NCBI GenBank assembly: GCA_019359595.1 | Contig: JAHHGZ010000001.1 | Location: 248,001 to 312,000, forward strand | Direction: 5' to 3' | DNA: 64,000 bases | From: Cyanomargarita calcarea GSE-NOS-MK-12-04C | GTDB taxonomy: Bacteria; Cyanobacteriota; Cyanobacteriia; Cyanobacteriales; Nostocaceae | In this document: in pieces, positions 17,338 to 25,496 of the stretch | How positions within the stretch are numbered: position 1 is the first letter of the stretch | How the letters are laid out: the number at the start of each line of letters is the position of its first letter | Notes under the pieces: generated by a model | Seen by the model: the letters and a program-made list of their open reading frames with translations, nothing else | What the model was told of the DNA's origin: nothing | Databases searched by the model: none | Program-made: the position numbers and the translations under genes

Positions 17338-18621
17338 TCAGAGCTTTCGTTGCCACAATTGCACGCTCACCGTAGTCCCACACCCTGACTCAGAATGAAT
17401 GCATAACTCCCCACCATGAGCATTCACAATCCGTTTCGCGATCGCCAGCCCCAACCCGGTACCACTTGATTTTGTCGAGAAGAAGGGCTGAGTTAGCTTT
17501 CTTAGGACTTCCGGGGGAATTGGGTCACCACCATTGCAGACATTAATGCAGACTTTATCCGTGGACGGAGTGTCTACTTCCCATTTAACAACATCTCCGG
17601 CTGAAACGGCCTCGCAGGCATTGCGAACAATGTTGATAAATACTTGTTTTAGCTTGTCCTTGTCCCCCTGAATTTTGACATCAGACGACACGGGAATAAA
17701 TTCAATTTGCCTTTCTAGCGCTTCTGGCATTTCACAAATTGATCCAAGCAAATCACGAATAAATTCATTCACATCCAATTCACAAAGCTGCAATACCTGA
17801 GGTTTGGCGTAAAGCAAAATTTCACTCAATAGTCGTTCCAGACGGCTACCCTCGTCAAGTGCTAACGATAAGCGTTCTTGAGCCGATTCAGACAGAATGG
17901 TTTTCTTGAAATACTTCAATCCCATCTTCATTGTCGTCAAGGGATTGCGAATTTCATGCACAATCATCGCAGCAAATTCACCAATAGCTGCCAGACGTTC
18001 CTGTTCTACAAGCTTGGCTTGTGCTGCCCGTAGTTCTGCTGTCCGCTTGGATACCTCCGCTTCCAAAATATGATTAAATTGGCACTGCTGCTGGTAGAGA
18101 TGGTAATGGTCAATCGCTGTAGCTGCCCGTTCCGCAAACAGTTCCACAATTTGCATTTCTTCTTTGGTAAACTTCCGTGGCTGCTGATGAAAAGAGCAGA
18201 TGGTACCAATCACTTCACCTTGGGCAGTCCGCAATGGTATCCCTAAATATGAGCAATAGCCTTCTGGAGCCTCTCCATACTCTGGGTATTTGTTAGCATC
18301 TTCCACTGCTAAGGAATGACCAATTTCGATCACAGTGCCAGTTAGTAAACCGTGTAATGAATAAGTATGTGTACCCTCACCCATATCTAAACTACTTGCC
18401 AGAACCGTCTCAAAACCTGACTGGCAGAGGGTTACTGCCGACCAATCTACCCCAATCAGTTCACTTACCCCTATTGCTATGTTATGCAAATAGCTACTCA
18501 GTTCACCAGTCCGATAGTTTAAAGATGACAACAGTGCCATTGCCTGTCGCTCACGCTGCCACGGCTGGTTTTGCAACGACATTTCATCTTCACTGGCTTT
18601 GCTCATATGATAGCTATTCAA
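17338..18621 (-). CDS. GAF-domain sensor histidine kinase
   Basis: 427 residues. A GAF domain covers about 25-180 (YCSYLGIPLRTAQGEVIGTI and FSFHQQPRKFTKEE-type blocks). A short coiled coil leads to HisKA with MIVHEIRNPLTTMKMG; the phospho-His is near residue 220. The ATPase region has VFINIVRNACEAV (N box), GDPIPPEVL (G1-like) and GTGLGLAIAKRIVNAHGG (G2). No Cys of a phytochrome-type chromophore site was found in the GAF, so the ligand is unknown. It has no adjacent response regulator and no membrane helix, so it is cytoplasmic. Confidence 0.88.
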   Translation of the reverse strand: MNSYHMSKASEDEMSLQNQPWQRERQAMALLSSLNYRTGELSSYLHNIAIGVSELIGVDWSAVTLCQSGFETVLASSLDMGEGTHTYSLHGLLTGTVIEIGHSLAVEDANKYPEYGEAPEGYCSYLGIPLRTAQGEVIGTICSFHQQPRKFTKEEMQIVELFAERAATAIDHYHLYQQQCQFNHILEAEVSKRTAELRAAQAKLVEQERLAAIGEFAAMIVHEIRNPLTTMKMGLKYFKKTILSESAQERLSLALDEGSRLERLLSEILLYAKPQVLQLCELDVNEFIRDLLGSICEMPEALERQIEFIPVSSDVKIQGDKDKLKQVFINIVRNACEAVSAGDVVKWEVDTPSTDKVCINVCNGGDPIPPEVLRKLTQPFFSTKSSGTGLGLAIAKRIVNAHGGELCIHSESGCGTTVSVQLWQRKL

Positions 18622-18776
18622 TTAATCCCAATACTTTTATACGGGGATTCTACTAGATGGAAGCCATATTTATATACAATATTACTTAAAAGTTTACATA
18701 ACTATATAATTTAAAATTTGCTGAGAAAATCATCAGAACTTTCAACAACAAAATCTCACCATCATAAACTTAAATC

Positions 18777-18927
18777 GGCATTGCTGAATCCGGGTATGAA
18801 TTGCTAAATTTGCCCTCACCCTAGCCCTCTCCCCAAGGGAGAGGGGACAAGAATTAAAAGCTCCCCTCTCCCCAGGGAGAGGGGCTGGGAAGTGTGAGGG
18901 TAATTCATACCTCAATTCAGCAACGCC
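18777..18927. mobile_element. MITE-like element C, copy 1, with 8-bp target duplication
   Basis: A 151-bp element with no gene. Its ends are imperfect 26-bp inverted repeats: left GGCATTGCTGAATCCGGG, right the inverse of GGCGTTGCTGAATTGAGG. CTTAAATC occurs directly on both sides (18769-18776 and 18928-18935), a perfect 8-bp target duplication. The interior is an inverted pair of GC-rich blocks (CCCTCTCCCC / GGGGAGAGGG). Confidence 0.85.
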
Positions 18928-19022
18928 CTTAAATCCTTATATTCATAATCGTTGATATGATAAAAGTTAGATGACAACCATCATACATAGCACCCTAGTT
19001 ATTATGCGAGGTATATGCTGCA

Positions 19023-19445
19023 ATGATTGACATTGGTCTGACTCATATCGCACTCCCCATATCAGATATTGAGCAAAGTATCGAGTTCTACTCCAAGTAT
19101 GCTGGAATGCAGGTCGTTCATCGTCGCATTGATGCAGAAGCAGGAGTTGCTGTTGTATGGCTTTCTGACCACACTCGTCCTTTTGTGATTGTTCTAATTG
19201 AGACAGACTTAGTACATCCGGTTCTCTCTCCATTTGCCCACCTTGGGGTTGGCTGCGAGAGTCGTGAATATATGGATTCTCTCTGTGACAAAGCACGCAA
19301 AGAAGGTGTACTGCTTCAAGAACAAAAAGATTCTGGGTATCCGATCGGCTATTGGGCTTACTTGCGAGACCCCGATGGTCACACCCTTGAACTATCCTAT
19401 GGGCAAGAAATTGGATTGACAGTATCCAAGGTGCTTGCAAGTTAA
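19023..19445 (+). CDS. VOC-superfamily (glyoxalase/bleomycin-resistance fold) protein
   Basis: 140 residues. The opening GLTHIALPISDIEQSIEFYS carries the first metal-ligand His of the vicinal oxygen chelate fold. The second half has AYLRDPDGHTLELSYGQE with the conserved DPDGHxxEL, giving His and Glu ligands. It is a single-module protein probably acting as a dimer. The reaction (glyoxalase, dioxygenase or resistance) cannot be read from this. It stands alone. Confidence 0.85.
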   Translation: MIDIGLTHIALPISDIEQSIEFYSKYAGMQVVHRRIDAEAGVAVVWLSDHTRPFVIVLIETDLVHPVLSPFAHLGVGCESREYMDSLCDKARKEGVLLQEQKDSGYPIGYWAYLRDPDGHTLELSYGQEIGLTVSKVLAS

Positions 19446-19594
19446 ACCATTGGTATGAAATAACTTCATCGCAGACATGGTGTAGATGACCGGAAAATTT
19501 GAGCATCGCAAAATCTTGCTTAAAAATGCCCGATTTGCTGTCAGAATAAAAGCAGACAGCAACCAATTTGATGCAAGTCTTAAACCATTTATAT

Positions 19595-20269
19595 ATGACA
19601 GCCCATATTCTCTTAGTTGAAGATGAAGTCAAACTGGCGCGATTTGTCGAACTGGAACTGAGTAGCGAAGGTTACAAGGTTAGTGTGGCCCATGATGGGA
19701 TGACAGGCTTGACGTTGGCGCGAGAGTCATCCCCAGATTTAGCGATTCTGGATTGGATGTTGCCGGGATTAACAGGTTTAGAACTTTGCCGTCGCTTGCG
19801 GTCAACTGGAAATAAGATACCAGTAATCCTGTTGACAGCAAAAGATGAAGTTAGCGATCGCGTAGCTGGTTTGGATGCGGGTGCTGATGACTATGTGGTC
19901 AAACCATTTAGTATTGAGGAATTATTGGCGAGAATCCGGGCTCATCTGCGCCGTACTCAAGAAACAGATGAAGATTTGTTGCAGTTTGAAGACTTGAGTT
20001 TAAATCGTCGCACTCGTGAGGTATTCCGGGGTAAACGAGCGGTTGATTTAACAGCAAAGGAGTTTGATTTATTGGAGTATCTTTTGGGTCATCCTCGTCA
20101 GGTGTTTACTCGGGACCAAATTTTAGAGACAGTTTGGGGTTATGACTTTATGGGTGATTCTAATATTATTGAGGTTTATGTTCGTTATCTGCGGCTGAAG
20201 TTGGAAGAAAATAATGAGAAGCGGTTGATTCATACGGTGCGTGGGGTGGGGTATGCGTTAAGGGAATGA
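19595..20269 (+). CDS. OmpR/PhoB-type response regulator
   Basis: 224 residues from ATG 19595 (MTAHILLVEDEVKLARF); upstream TTG/ATG codons in the same frame are outside the family start. The receiver has acidic VEDE, phospho-Asp in LAILDWMLPGLTG near residue 51 and VVKPFS. The winged-helix DNA-binding domain has DLTAKEFDLLEYLLGHPRQV and NIIEVYVRYLRLKLE, ending HTVRGVGYALRE. It activates or represses promoters after phosphorylation. No kinase gene is adjacent, so it is an orphan regulator. Confidence 0.9.
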   Translation: MTAHILLVEDEVKLARFVELELSSEGYKVSVAHDGMTGLTLARESSPDLAILDWMLPGLTGLELCRRLRSTGNKIPVILLTAKDEVSDRVAGLDAGADDYVVKPFSIEELLARIRAHLRRTQETDEDLLQFEDLSLNRRTREVFRGKRAVDLTAKEFDLLEYLLGHPRQVFTRDQILETVWGYDFMGDSNIIEVYVRYLRLKLEENNEKRLIHTVRGVGYALRE

Positions 20270-20385
20270 AGGAAGAAGGAAGAAGGAAGAAGGAGGTTTA
20301 TATACGTGGATTCAAACTCCAACTCAAAACGAAAGACTTTGCGGAAGGTCGGGGTATTAACCCCCCAACGAGGATAAACTCCACT
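20270..20385 (+). repeat. Dispersed repeat family A, copy 2
   Basis: Starts at the stop codon of the response regulator: a (GAAGGAA)n purine tract, then GGAGGTTTATATACGTGGAT, then GGTCGGGGTATTAACCCCCC. Copies lie at 14461 and 36954; the latter also starts directly at a stop codon. Confidence 0.6.
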
Positions 20386-20504
20386 TCTGAATTTATCCCT
20401 AAAAAAATTTCCCTTTTTACTCAGGATTCTCTCAGATTCACCTCACACCTATTTAATGAGAGGACCATAGCATCAAGAGAAAATGCTTTGATCGTAGGGA
20501 TGTT

Positions 20505-21566
20505 ATGCTGACCAGACCAAGAAGACGGCATCGTATAATTCACAAAATTCCGGGACAGATTTATCTCTGGCTGGCAATTCTGATTTTTGGAGGATCTAGC
20601 GCTGTTACTCGGAAGCTTACAGAAATTGGTGCCCAACACTTGATAGATGGTCGCAATCCAATTTCTCTGTGTAATGTTTTGTTTGTAGGGAATCTGTGTG
20701 CCTTAATTGTTTTGATAATAATTTATTGGCGACAGTGGAACAAGACTACATTGAAGCAATTGTCAAGAAAGGATTGGTTAAGTTTGACAATAGTTGCAAT
20801 TTTATCTGGTGCGATCGCCCCCGGTTTATTTTTCCAAGCATTAGCGTTAACCAATGTCAACAATGTGGTTTTAGTTGGACGCTTGGAACCACCTCTAACT
20901 CTGGCTTTATCGGTTTGGTTGCTCAAGGATCGGGTGAATTTTTGGGAAGTTGTGGGGGCGATCGCGGCTTTTATTGGTGTTACTCTAACTATTATCCTTG
21001 AACCGAAATCGCAAGCAATGATGGATGTGGGAGGTTTTCATGTAGGTCTTGGAGAAATTCTAGCTGTCGTAGGAGCCGTGGCTTTAGCAGTTTCCACAAT
21101 TATTGGCAAACAGCATCTCTCCAAAATTCCTTTGGGAATCTATAGTATCTTTCGTACTGCTTTAGGAACCGTAATATTTTTCTTCATTGCTTTAACTCTT
21201 TATGGCAAAGAACATTTTATGGATGTATTCTCACCTTTGTTGTGGCAATGGATGTTAATTTATGGTGTAGTAATTGTGGTGCTAGGTCAGTCATTCTGGA
21301 TTCAAGGTTTGAAAGCTTGTACTGTGTCTGTGGTGTCTTTGGTTGGCTCATTTACTCCGATTGTTGGTATCATAGCAGCTTATTTAATTTTACAAGAAGC
21401 TCCAACTCTGGCTCAATATGTTGGTGGCAGCTTGATTGTAGTTGGCATATTTTTGAGTCAACTTGGCATTCGACGTAAGATATCTCCAAGAGCTGCCGCA
21501 AGCAAAGTGGCTTCTACTCAAGCCGAACAAAAGGTAGAAGGTGGTATGGGATTTAAAGGGATTTGA
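20505..21566 (+). CDS. DMT-superfamily transporter with two EamA domains
   Basis: 353 residues with about ten hydrophobic helices arranged as two EamA repeats. The first ends LVGRLEPPLTLALSVWLLKD, the second SVVSLVGSFTPIVGIIAAYLILQE; each is the typical family signature. The N-terminus (TRPRRRHRIIHKIPG) and C-terminus are basic and hydrophilic. It probably exports or imports a small metabolite across the inner membrane; the substrate cannot be read. It is a single gene. Confidence 0.85.
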   Translation: MLTRPRRRHRIIHKIPGQIYLWLAILIFGGSSAVTRKLTEIGAQHLIDGRNPISLCNVLFVGNLCALIVLIIIYWRQWNKTTLKQLSRKDWLSLTIVAILSGAIAPGLFFQALALTNVNNVVLVGRLEPPLTLALSVWLLKDRVNFWEVVGAIAAFIGVTLTIILEPKSQAMMDVGGFHVGLGEILAVVGAVALAVSTIIGKQHLSKIPLGIYSIFRTALGTVIFFFIALTLYGKEHFMDVFSPLLWQWMLIYGVVIVVLGQSFWIQGLKACTVSVVSLVGSFTPIVGIIAAYLILQEAPTLAQYVGGSLIVVGIFLSQLGIRRKISPRAAASKVASTQAEQKVEGGMGFKGI

Positions 21567-21921
21567 ATCTTTATTATTTTCCCATTCACGATGCAGTCAT
21601 CCCATATGCGATTTATCTGGGTTCCTATTCCCTTACCTTTAATTGAAGGTCAGCAAGTGCATAATAATATTTTGCTCACACCTATATAGTAAGTAGGTAG
21701 GCGTAATTAAATATAAGATGGGCGGGCTAGAAGCCCTATCAACAAAGGTTTATTTATGACCACCTACTTATTGTGATTTTCCGCATTAGTTATTTTGTAA
21801 AAATCATGCAAAGCACACATATAACACAGATGCGTGACAGTGTTGTAAATGTGCCTGCCAATTAAGTAACATTTTAAACTAGTGAATATGTTCTCTACCG
21901 AAAGAAGGGTTTTTGTAATGA
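21567..21921. other. Intergenic stretch
   Basis: No gene supported. Near 21690 it has GTAAGTAGGTAGGCGTAATT and GGCGGGCTAGAAGCCC, short repeated blocks of the kind seen elsewhere in the window (for example CCTACCTACTT near 41494). Confidence 0.3.
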
Positions 21922-22179
21922 TTGCTGAAGTTAGAAAGCTCAGACCGTCGTAAAATTGACAATGCCTTTGCGGATGCACAAGAGGAGCTAAATAAACCAC
22001 AGCCAGATAAAGATGAGGTGGGTGATGCATTAAACCGAGCGTTGAAATATGCCAAAAAAGCCGGAGGGTTTGCCAATGCGATCGCACAACTTCAGCCACA
22101 TCTAGCTAAAATCACTGCTTGGCTAGGTGACAATTGGCACGAATTGCTAAGTTTTGTGAATTTAACAATTTCAAATTAA
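21922..22179 (+). CDS. Helical C-terminal module, probably a gene remnant
   Basis: 85 residues with a TTG start directly after stop codons. ESSDRRKIDNAFADAQEELN and DKDEVGDALNRALKYAKKAG are followed by a hydrophobic tail ITAWLGDNWHELLSFVNL. I remember such segments as C-terminal parts of longer cyanobacterial proteins of unknown function. An ATG at 21918 lies in another frame and is stopped after 11 codons. The likely reading is a 3' fragment of a decayed gene. Confidence 0.35.
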   Translation: MLKLESSDRRKIDNAFADAQEELNKPQPDKDEVGDALNRALKYAKKAGGFANAIAQLQPHLAKITAWLGDNWHELLSFVNLTISN

Positions 22180-22245
22180 ATGCGATAGCAATATTACCTA
22201 ACAAAACTTCTGCATGTCTTTCAAGATTATGATCAACCAAAAAAA

Positions 22246-22617
22246 TCATGCGTGCTCTTTATGCCTTGCTTTCTGCTGCTGAAGTTTTGTCCACAGAGCT
22301 TCCCGACCGGGTAATGGTGGCATTGTTGCAATCCGAGCAAAATGTTCTCGATTTCGCTCTTGCCAATATTGTTGGGTTTCTTCTGCTTCTTGGAGAACGG
22401 TTTGGTATTCCGCTTCAACTTCGGCACGATTTGCCTCAATATAGGACAAAGCAGTATTCACTTGCTCCTTGGTGAGATTGAGAACATCACCAATAAATTT
22501 TGGTGGATACTGAGCCGTCACGTAATCCATTACGTCGTATAGGGTGATGCGTGTTCCTGCAATTGTTAGTCCCCATTCCGTGCGAACAATAGTGGCTTGC
22601 TCATTCGATGCTACCAT
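22246..22617 (-). CDS. DUF433 domain protein (antitoxin-like)
   Basis: 123 residues. TEWGLTIAGTRITLYDVMDY and FIGDVLNLTKEQVNTALSYI are the DUF433 blocks, a small winged-helix-like fold found in antitoxins paired with PIN-like DUF5615 toxins. A charged C-terminal helix of about 50 residues follows (EAEETQQYWQERNREHFARI). No DUF5615 gene is next to it, so it is an orphan or acts alone. Confidence 0.75.
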   Translation of the reverse strand: MVASNEQATIVRTEWGLTIAGTRITLYDVMDYVTAQYPPKFIGDVLNLTKEQVNTALSYIEANRAEVEAEYQTVLQEAEETQQYWQERNREHFARIATMPPLPGREALWTKLQQQKARHKEHA

Positions 22618-22730
22618 CTCACTACCTCCAAAGCGTTGTCCTTATTTTACTGTATGAAATCAAGCGGGAGCATTGTGTGTTATAATCTCCTTCTCCAATA
22701 ACGTCACATTCCATAGCAGTTAGATATAGA

Positions 22731-23282
22731 TTAGTAAGAAGAACCAAATATTTTTATCATATTAATTATTTCATCTCGTGTTTCTTCTGGTGATTTTCCC
22801 TTTGTATAAACAACAAATTTGGCTAAATCGTGATTGGAATGATGTTTAATAAAGTGTTCGTTCAAATCAAGTCCTCCATTCCGTTCGTTTAGAATTTGAA
22901 CAGATTCTTCTAAATCTGGAGAAGGAAGAATTAATACGACATTATTATACGGTTCTAAAACTCGTTGCACCCGCTGGAACAGTTCATTTTCTTCATAAAC
23001 AGAATGACCTGCTCCAAAATCAATCACACAATTACTGTACTCAGAAAGCAATCTCTCTACTGCATGAGCTTCAAAAGGTTTCCAATATTGATAAACTGCA
23101 AAAAATCCTTCTTTTTCTCTTAGTTGTTTCGCAAATTCTTCGTCATAACCTATTTCCTTATAATAATCCAACCGGACATCATCCATAGAACATTGGGGAA
23201 TTCCTAACTTTTGCGATAGGAGTTCTCCAAGTGTGCTTTTTCCCGTATCCATTGGGCCGATAAGAATAATGTCTGAATTCAT
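22731..23282 (-). CDS. Shikimate kinase-like P-loop protein
   Basis: 183 residues. IILIGPMDTGKSTLGELLSQKLG at the N-terminus is a Walker A of the shikimate kinase/AAA_18 type, followed by CSMDDVRLDYY. CVIDFGAGHSVYEE and VVLILPSP are later core strands. It lacks the full set of shikimate-binding residues I would expect, so it is better called a small-molecule kinase of unknown substrate. It begins 12 bases after the upstream CcmS-like gene, suggesting one operon. Confidence 0.7.
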   Translation of the reverse strand: MNSDIILIGPMDTGKSTLGELLSQKLGIPQCSMDDVRLDYYKEIGYDEEFAKQLREKEGFFAVYQYWKPFEAHAVERLLSEYSNCVIDFGAGHSVYEENELFQRVQRVLEPYNNVVLILPSPDLEESVQILNERNGGLDLNEHFIKHHSNHDLAKFVVYTKGKSPEETRDEIINMIKIFGSSY

Positions 23283-23294
23283 GATGCTTGCGGT

Positions 23295-23744
23295 TCAACT
23301 AGCAATCTCTAAACCCATCCGCTCTTCCAACTCTCCCAACAAAGTATCAACATCCTTCCCAACTTGCTCAAAACAAACAGGGGGTGCCGGTTGTGATTCA
23401 AAGTAAATTAACTTGACTTCTTCTTTTCCAATTCCTACCATCAGAACTTCCACTTCTGGTTTGTGATGCTTCACCAAACCTAAAATTTCCTGAAGTCTGT
23501 TGTCAACTCTATTATTTAATCCCTCTATTGCTTTTTCGGGACAATATACGAAATGCGGTGTTGGTACCAAATCAATCCCGATAGTACCCTGCTTATTACC
23601 ATTTTCTAACCATAACGCCCAAGCTAAGGCCGCTAATTCATGTTGATTTGCTTTGACAAATTTATCTAACTGCTGTCGCCATTTACTAGTTGATTCCGGC
23701 TGGGTACTACCAAACATCATATCAATTTTGGATTTTGCGCTCAT
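23295..23744 (-). CDS. Conserved cyanobacterial protein, CcmS-like (carboxysome assembly chaperone candidate)
   Basis: 149 residues. WRQQLDKFVKANQHELAALA, then GTIGIDLVPTPHFVYCPEKA, EVLMVGIGKEEVKLIYFE and PPVCFEQVGKDVDTLLGELE. This pattern matches my memory of a soluble cyanobacterial family now labelled CcmS, which assists beta-carboxysome shell assembly. The recall is not certain. It is notable that a candidate mcdAB pair lies 9 kb away. The gene is co-directional with a P-loop kinase. Confidence 0.5.
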   Translation of the reverse strand: MSAKSKIDMMFGSTQPESTSKWRQQLDKFVKANQHELAALAWALWLENGNKQGTIGIDLVPTPHFVYCPEKAIEGLNNRVDNRLQEILGLVKHHKPEVEVLMVGIGKEEVKLIYFESQPAPPVCFEQVGKDVDTLLGELEERMGLEIAS

Positions 23745-23885
23745 TGTTGCTTTGTCGGCTTCTGTCGGGCAATGAGCGCATCCTCGACGGATTTTGTAAA
23801 GCCCGATAGATTATTTAATTCTCCCACAAAATGCTATCCCTTAAAGGAGCGGTTCGCTTACGTGGTTTAAAAAAAAGATATATTT

Positions 23886-23925
23886 AACCGCGAAGTAACG
23901 TTCGCGGAGCGTCTCGAAGAGAAGA
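23886..23925. repeat. Short Nostocales-type dispersed repeat
   Basis: GTTCGCGGAGCGTCTCGAAG is one of the short GC-rich repeats common in Nostocales. A relative (GGAGACGCTACGCGAAC) lies near 42608 in inverted orientation. Confidence 0.5.
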
Positions 23926-23989
23926 AGCGAAGGTAAGAGTTAAGATTAGGTATTTTGCATTCTTAATGGAGTCACCTTAACAGCCACCA

Positions 23990-24300
23990 TTATTTTAAAC
24001 CACTTTGCACGCGCCACAAACTAGCATAAATCCTGTTTAGTTCAACCAGTTCCTCATGTCGTCCCGATTCTACTAATTGTCCGTGTTCCATGACATAAAT
24101 GCAATCGGCATTGCGGATAGTAGAGAGTCGGTGAGCGATGCCCTTGGCAACCCCTTTGGGGTATCGCGATCGTTGTCCGATCGACTGTAATTCGTTCGAG
24201 CGATCGCTGGAGGGGATGGACTGAACCAGCACGTTTTCGCGATACCTGATGAGATTTCAATACTGTAGCCACAGCGGTTTGCAGTCAGGGCATTGAATAA
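23990..24300 (-). pseudogene. 3' remnant of an ABC transporter ATPase gene
   Basis: The last 50 codons read [20 protein letters not shown], then [20 protein letters not shown], the end of an MsbA/HlyB-type exporter ATPase with its H-loop His. Upstream, RTTIAI of the same protein is in a different frame. The two pieces are separated by a 33-bp repeat at 24135-24167. Walker A, signature and membrane domain are gone. A truncated MITE C copy follows at 24319. The gene is dead. Confidence 0.8.
24135..24167. repeat. 33-bp palindromic repeat inserted in the ABC remnant, copy 1
   Basis: GCGATGCCCTTGGC at one end and GGGGTATCGC at the other form an imperfect palindrome around CCCCTTTGGGG. It interrupts the ABC ATPase frame exactly between RTTIAI and HRLST. 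A second copy is at 35725-35757 (GCGATGCCC...GTATCGC, also 33 bp). Confidence 0.7.
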
Positions 24301-24318
24301 TACCACGAAATATTGACC

Positions 24319-24407
24319 TTATGAATTACCCTCACCCTAACCTCTCCCTTGGGGAGAGGTTAGGGTGAGGGTAAATTTAGCAATTCATACCCGGATTCAG
24401 CAACGCC
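24319..24407. mobile_element. MITE-like element C, copy 2 (one end lost)
   Basis: The right end is the inverse of GGCGTTGCTGAATCCGGG, as in the copy at 18777, and the interior has the same CCCTCACCC / GGGTGAGGG pair. The left end keeps only TATGAATT; the outer part of that inverted repeat is missing. Confidence 0.75.
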
Positions 24408-24427
24408 GAGTTTCTAGTTGCATATTT

Positions 24428-25039
24428 CTATAAAACTCGATTCATGCTTAGTATGAAACCCGGCATGACATCACCACAGTCAATTGAGGTAGGTGATTCT
24501 AGAATTTGTACTTCTTGTCCCGGTCGATATATCTCTACTTTTCTATCCTGGGGATTGATGAGCAGTCCTAAACGCACTCCTAGCCGTTGATATTCAACCA
24601 TCTTGGTTTTGACGGCATTCAGTCTATCGGTCGGGGAGCGTAGTTCGATGACAAAATCTGGCACTATGGGGATAAATCCAACGATCTTCACTCCCTCCAG
24701 CCGCGACTTCTCAATCCAAGAGACATCAGGTGATGGTTTTCCACCACCGAATGCGGTGAAGTCATACCCTGTTGAAGAGTCAAATGCTCGACCTAAATTG
24801 GTCTGTCGATTCCAAATACCAACGTCGATAGCCAAGTCAAGGTTTTTTTCTCCGCTCTCACCACCTGTTGGGGACATCACAATTAGTTCTCCGTGCGGGG
24901 TCAATTCAAGGCGTAGATCGGGATTATCAATACAGAGGAGATCGAACTGTTCTGGTGTAACAGTCAGAATTGTATTGCTGACATCCAGGAGCAACGGTTG
25001 AGTATCGACAAGAGTGGTGGGATCTGTAGAGATTGTCAT
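24428..25039 (-). CDS. Uma2 family protein (PD-(D/E)XK fold)
   Basis: 203 residues. ELIVMSPTGGESGEKNLDLA, SPDVSWIEKSRL, IVPDFVIELRSPTDRL and KMVEYQRLGVRLGLLINPQ are the full set of Uma2 blocks, with the VIELRS catalytic strand and the Asp of SPDVSW. It is a complete single-domain member, unlike the longer one at 5749. Function unproven. Confidence 0.88.
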   Translation of the reverse strand: MTISTDPTTLVDTQPLLLDVSNTILTVTPEQFDLLCIDNPDLRLELTPHGELIVMSPTGGESGEKNLDLAIDVGIWNRQTNLGRAFDSSTGYDFTAFGGGKPSPDVSWIEKSRLEGVKIVGFIPIVPDFVIELRSPTDRLNAVKTKMVEYQRLGVRLGLLINPQDRKVEIYRPGQEVQILESPTSIDCGDVMPGFILSMNRVL

Positions 25040-25256
25040 AAAACCTCCAAACGTTTGCGGGAGAAAGGTTATGCCATTTTTGTTATTATATCACGATCTT
25101 TATTTAGCCTATTTCACGACCTGAACTATGAGGTAGCTTATTCTCATTGCTGGAGTTCCTATAAAGGCAGTGGTTCAAAAAAAGCGTTACCAGTTAATCG
25201 CTTGGTACTTCGTGCAGTGAAGTATACATAAGTAATCATAATCTATACTATATTGA

Positions 25257-25373
25257 GCATTAAAATGTCTAAGTTGCGAATCAACTCATATACGCAAGAA
25301 TGGTAAACAAAATCACGTATGTGTGAATTGCGGTCGTCAGTTCATAGATTTTTACACTCCTGAGCAAAAATAA
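25257..25373 (+). pseudogene. IS1-family transposase N-terminal remnant
   Basis: Thirty-eight codons read CLSCESTHIRKNG, KQNHVCVNCGRQFIDFY and stop. The two CxxC pairs and the CGRQF block are the zinc-finger start of IS1-type InsA/transposase. Nothing of the catalytic domain is left. It lies in the 450-bp gap upstream of the SPFH gene. Confidence 0.75.
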
Positions 25374-25496
25374 CTCCCCAAAAGCCTGACTTCCAAGCAT
25401 TCCATCCTTCTCTTGACTTGCAACTACCAGCAATTGAAGCAAAAATCGTTCCTCTCTGCTACCCTCAGATGGAATGGCAATGAAGGAGACAAGCAG

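Noticed and set aside
18967-19632. 221-residue minus-strand frame over the VOC gene
   Set aside because: No family pattern, and the plus strand encodes a clear VOC protein and the start of a regulator.
24073-24306. 77-residue minus-strand frame as a gene of its own
   Set aside because: It overlaps the ABC ATPase remnant, whose known sequence lies in neighbouring frames.
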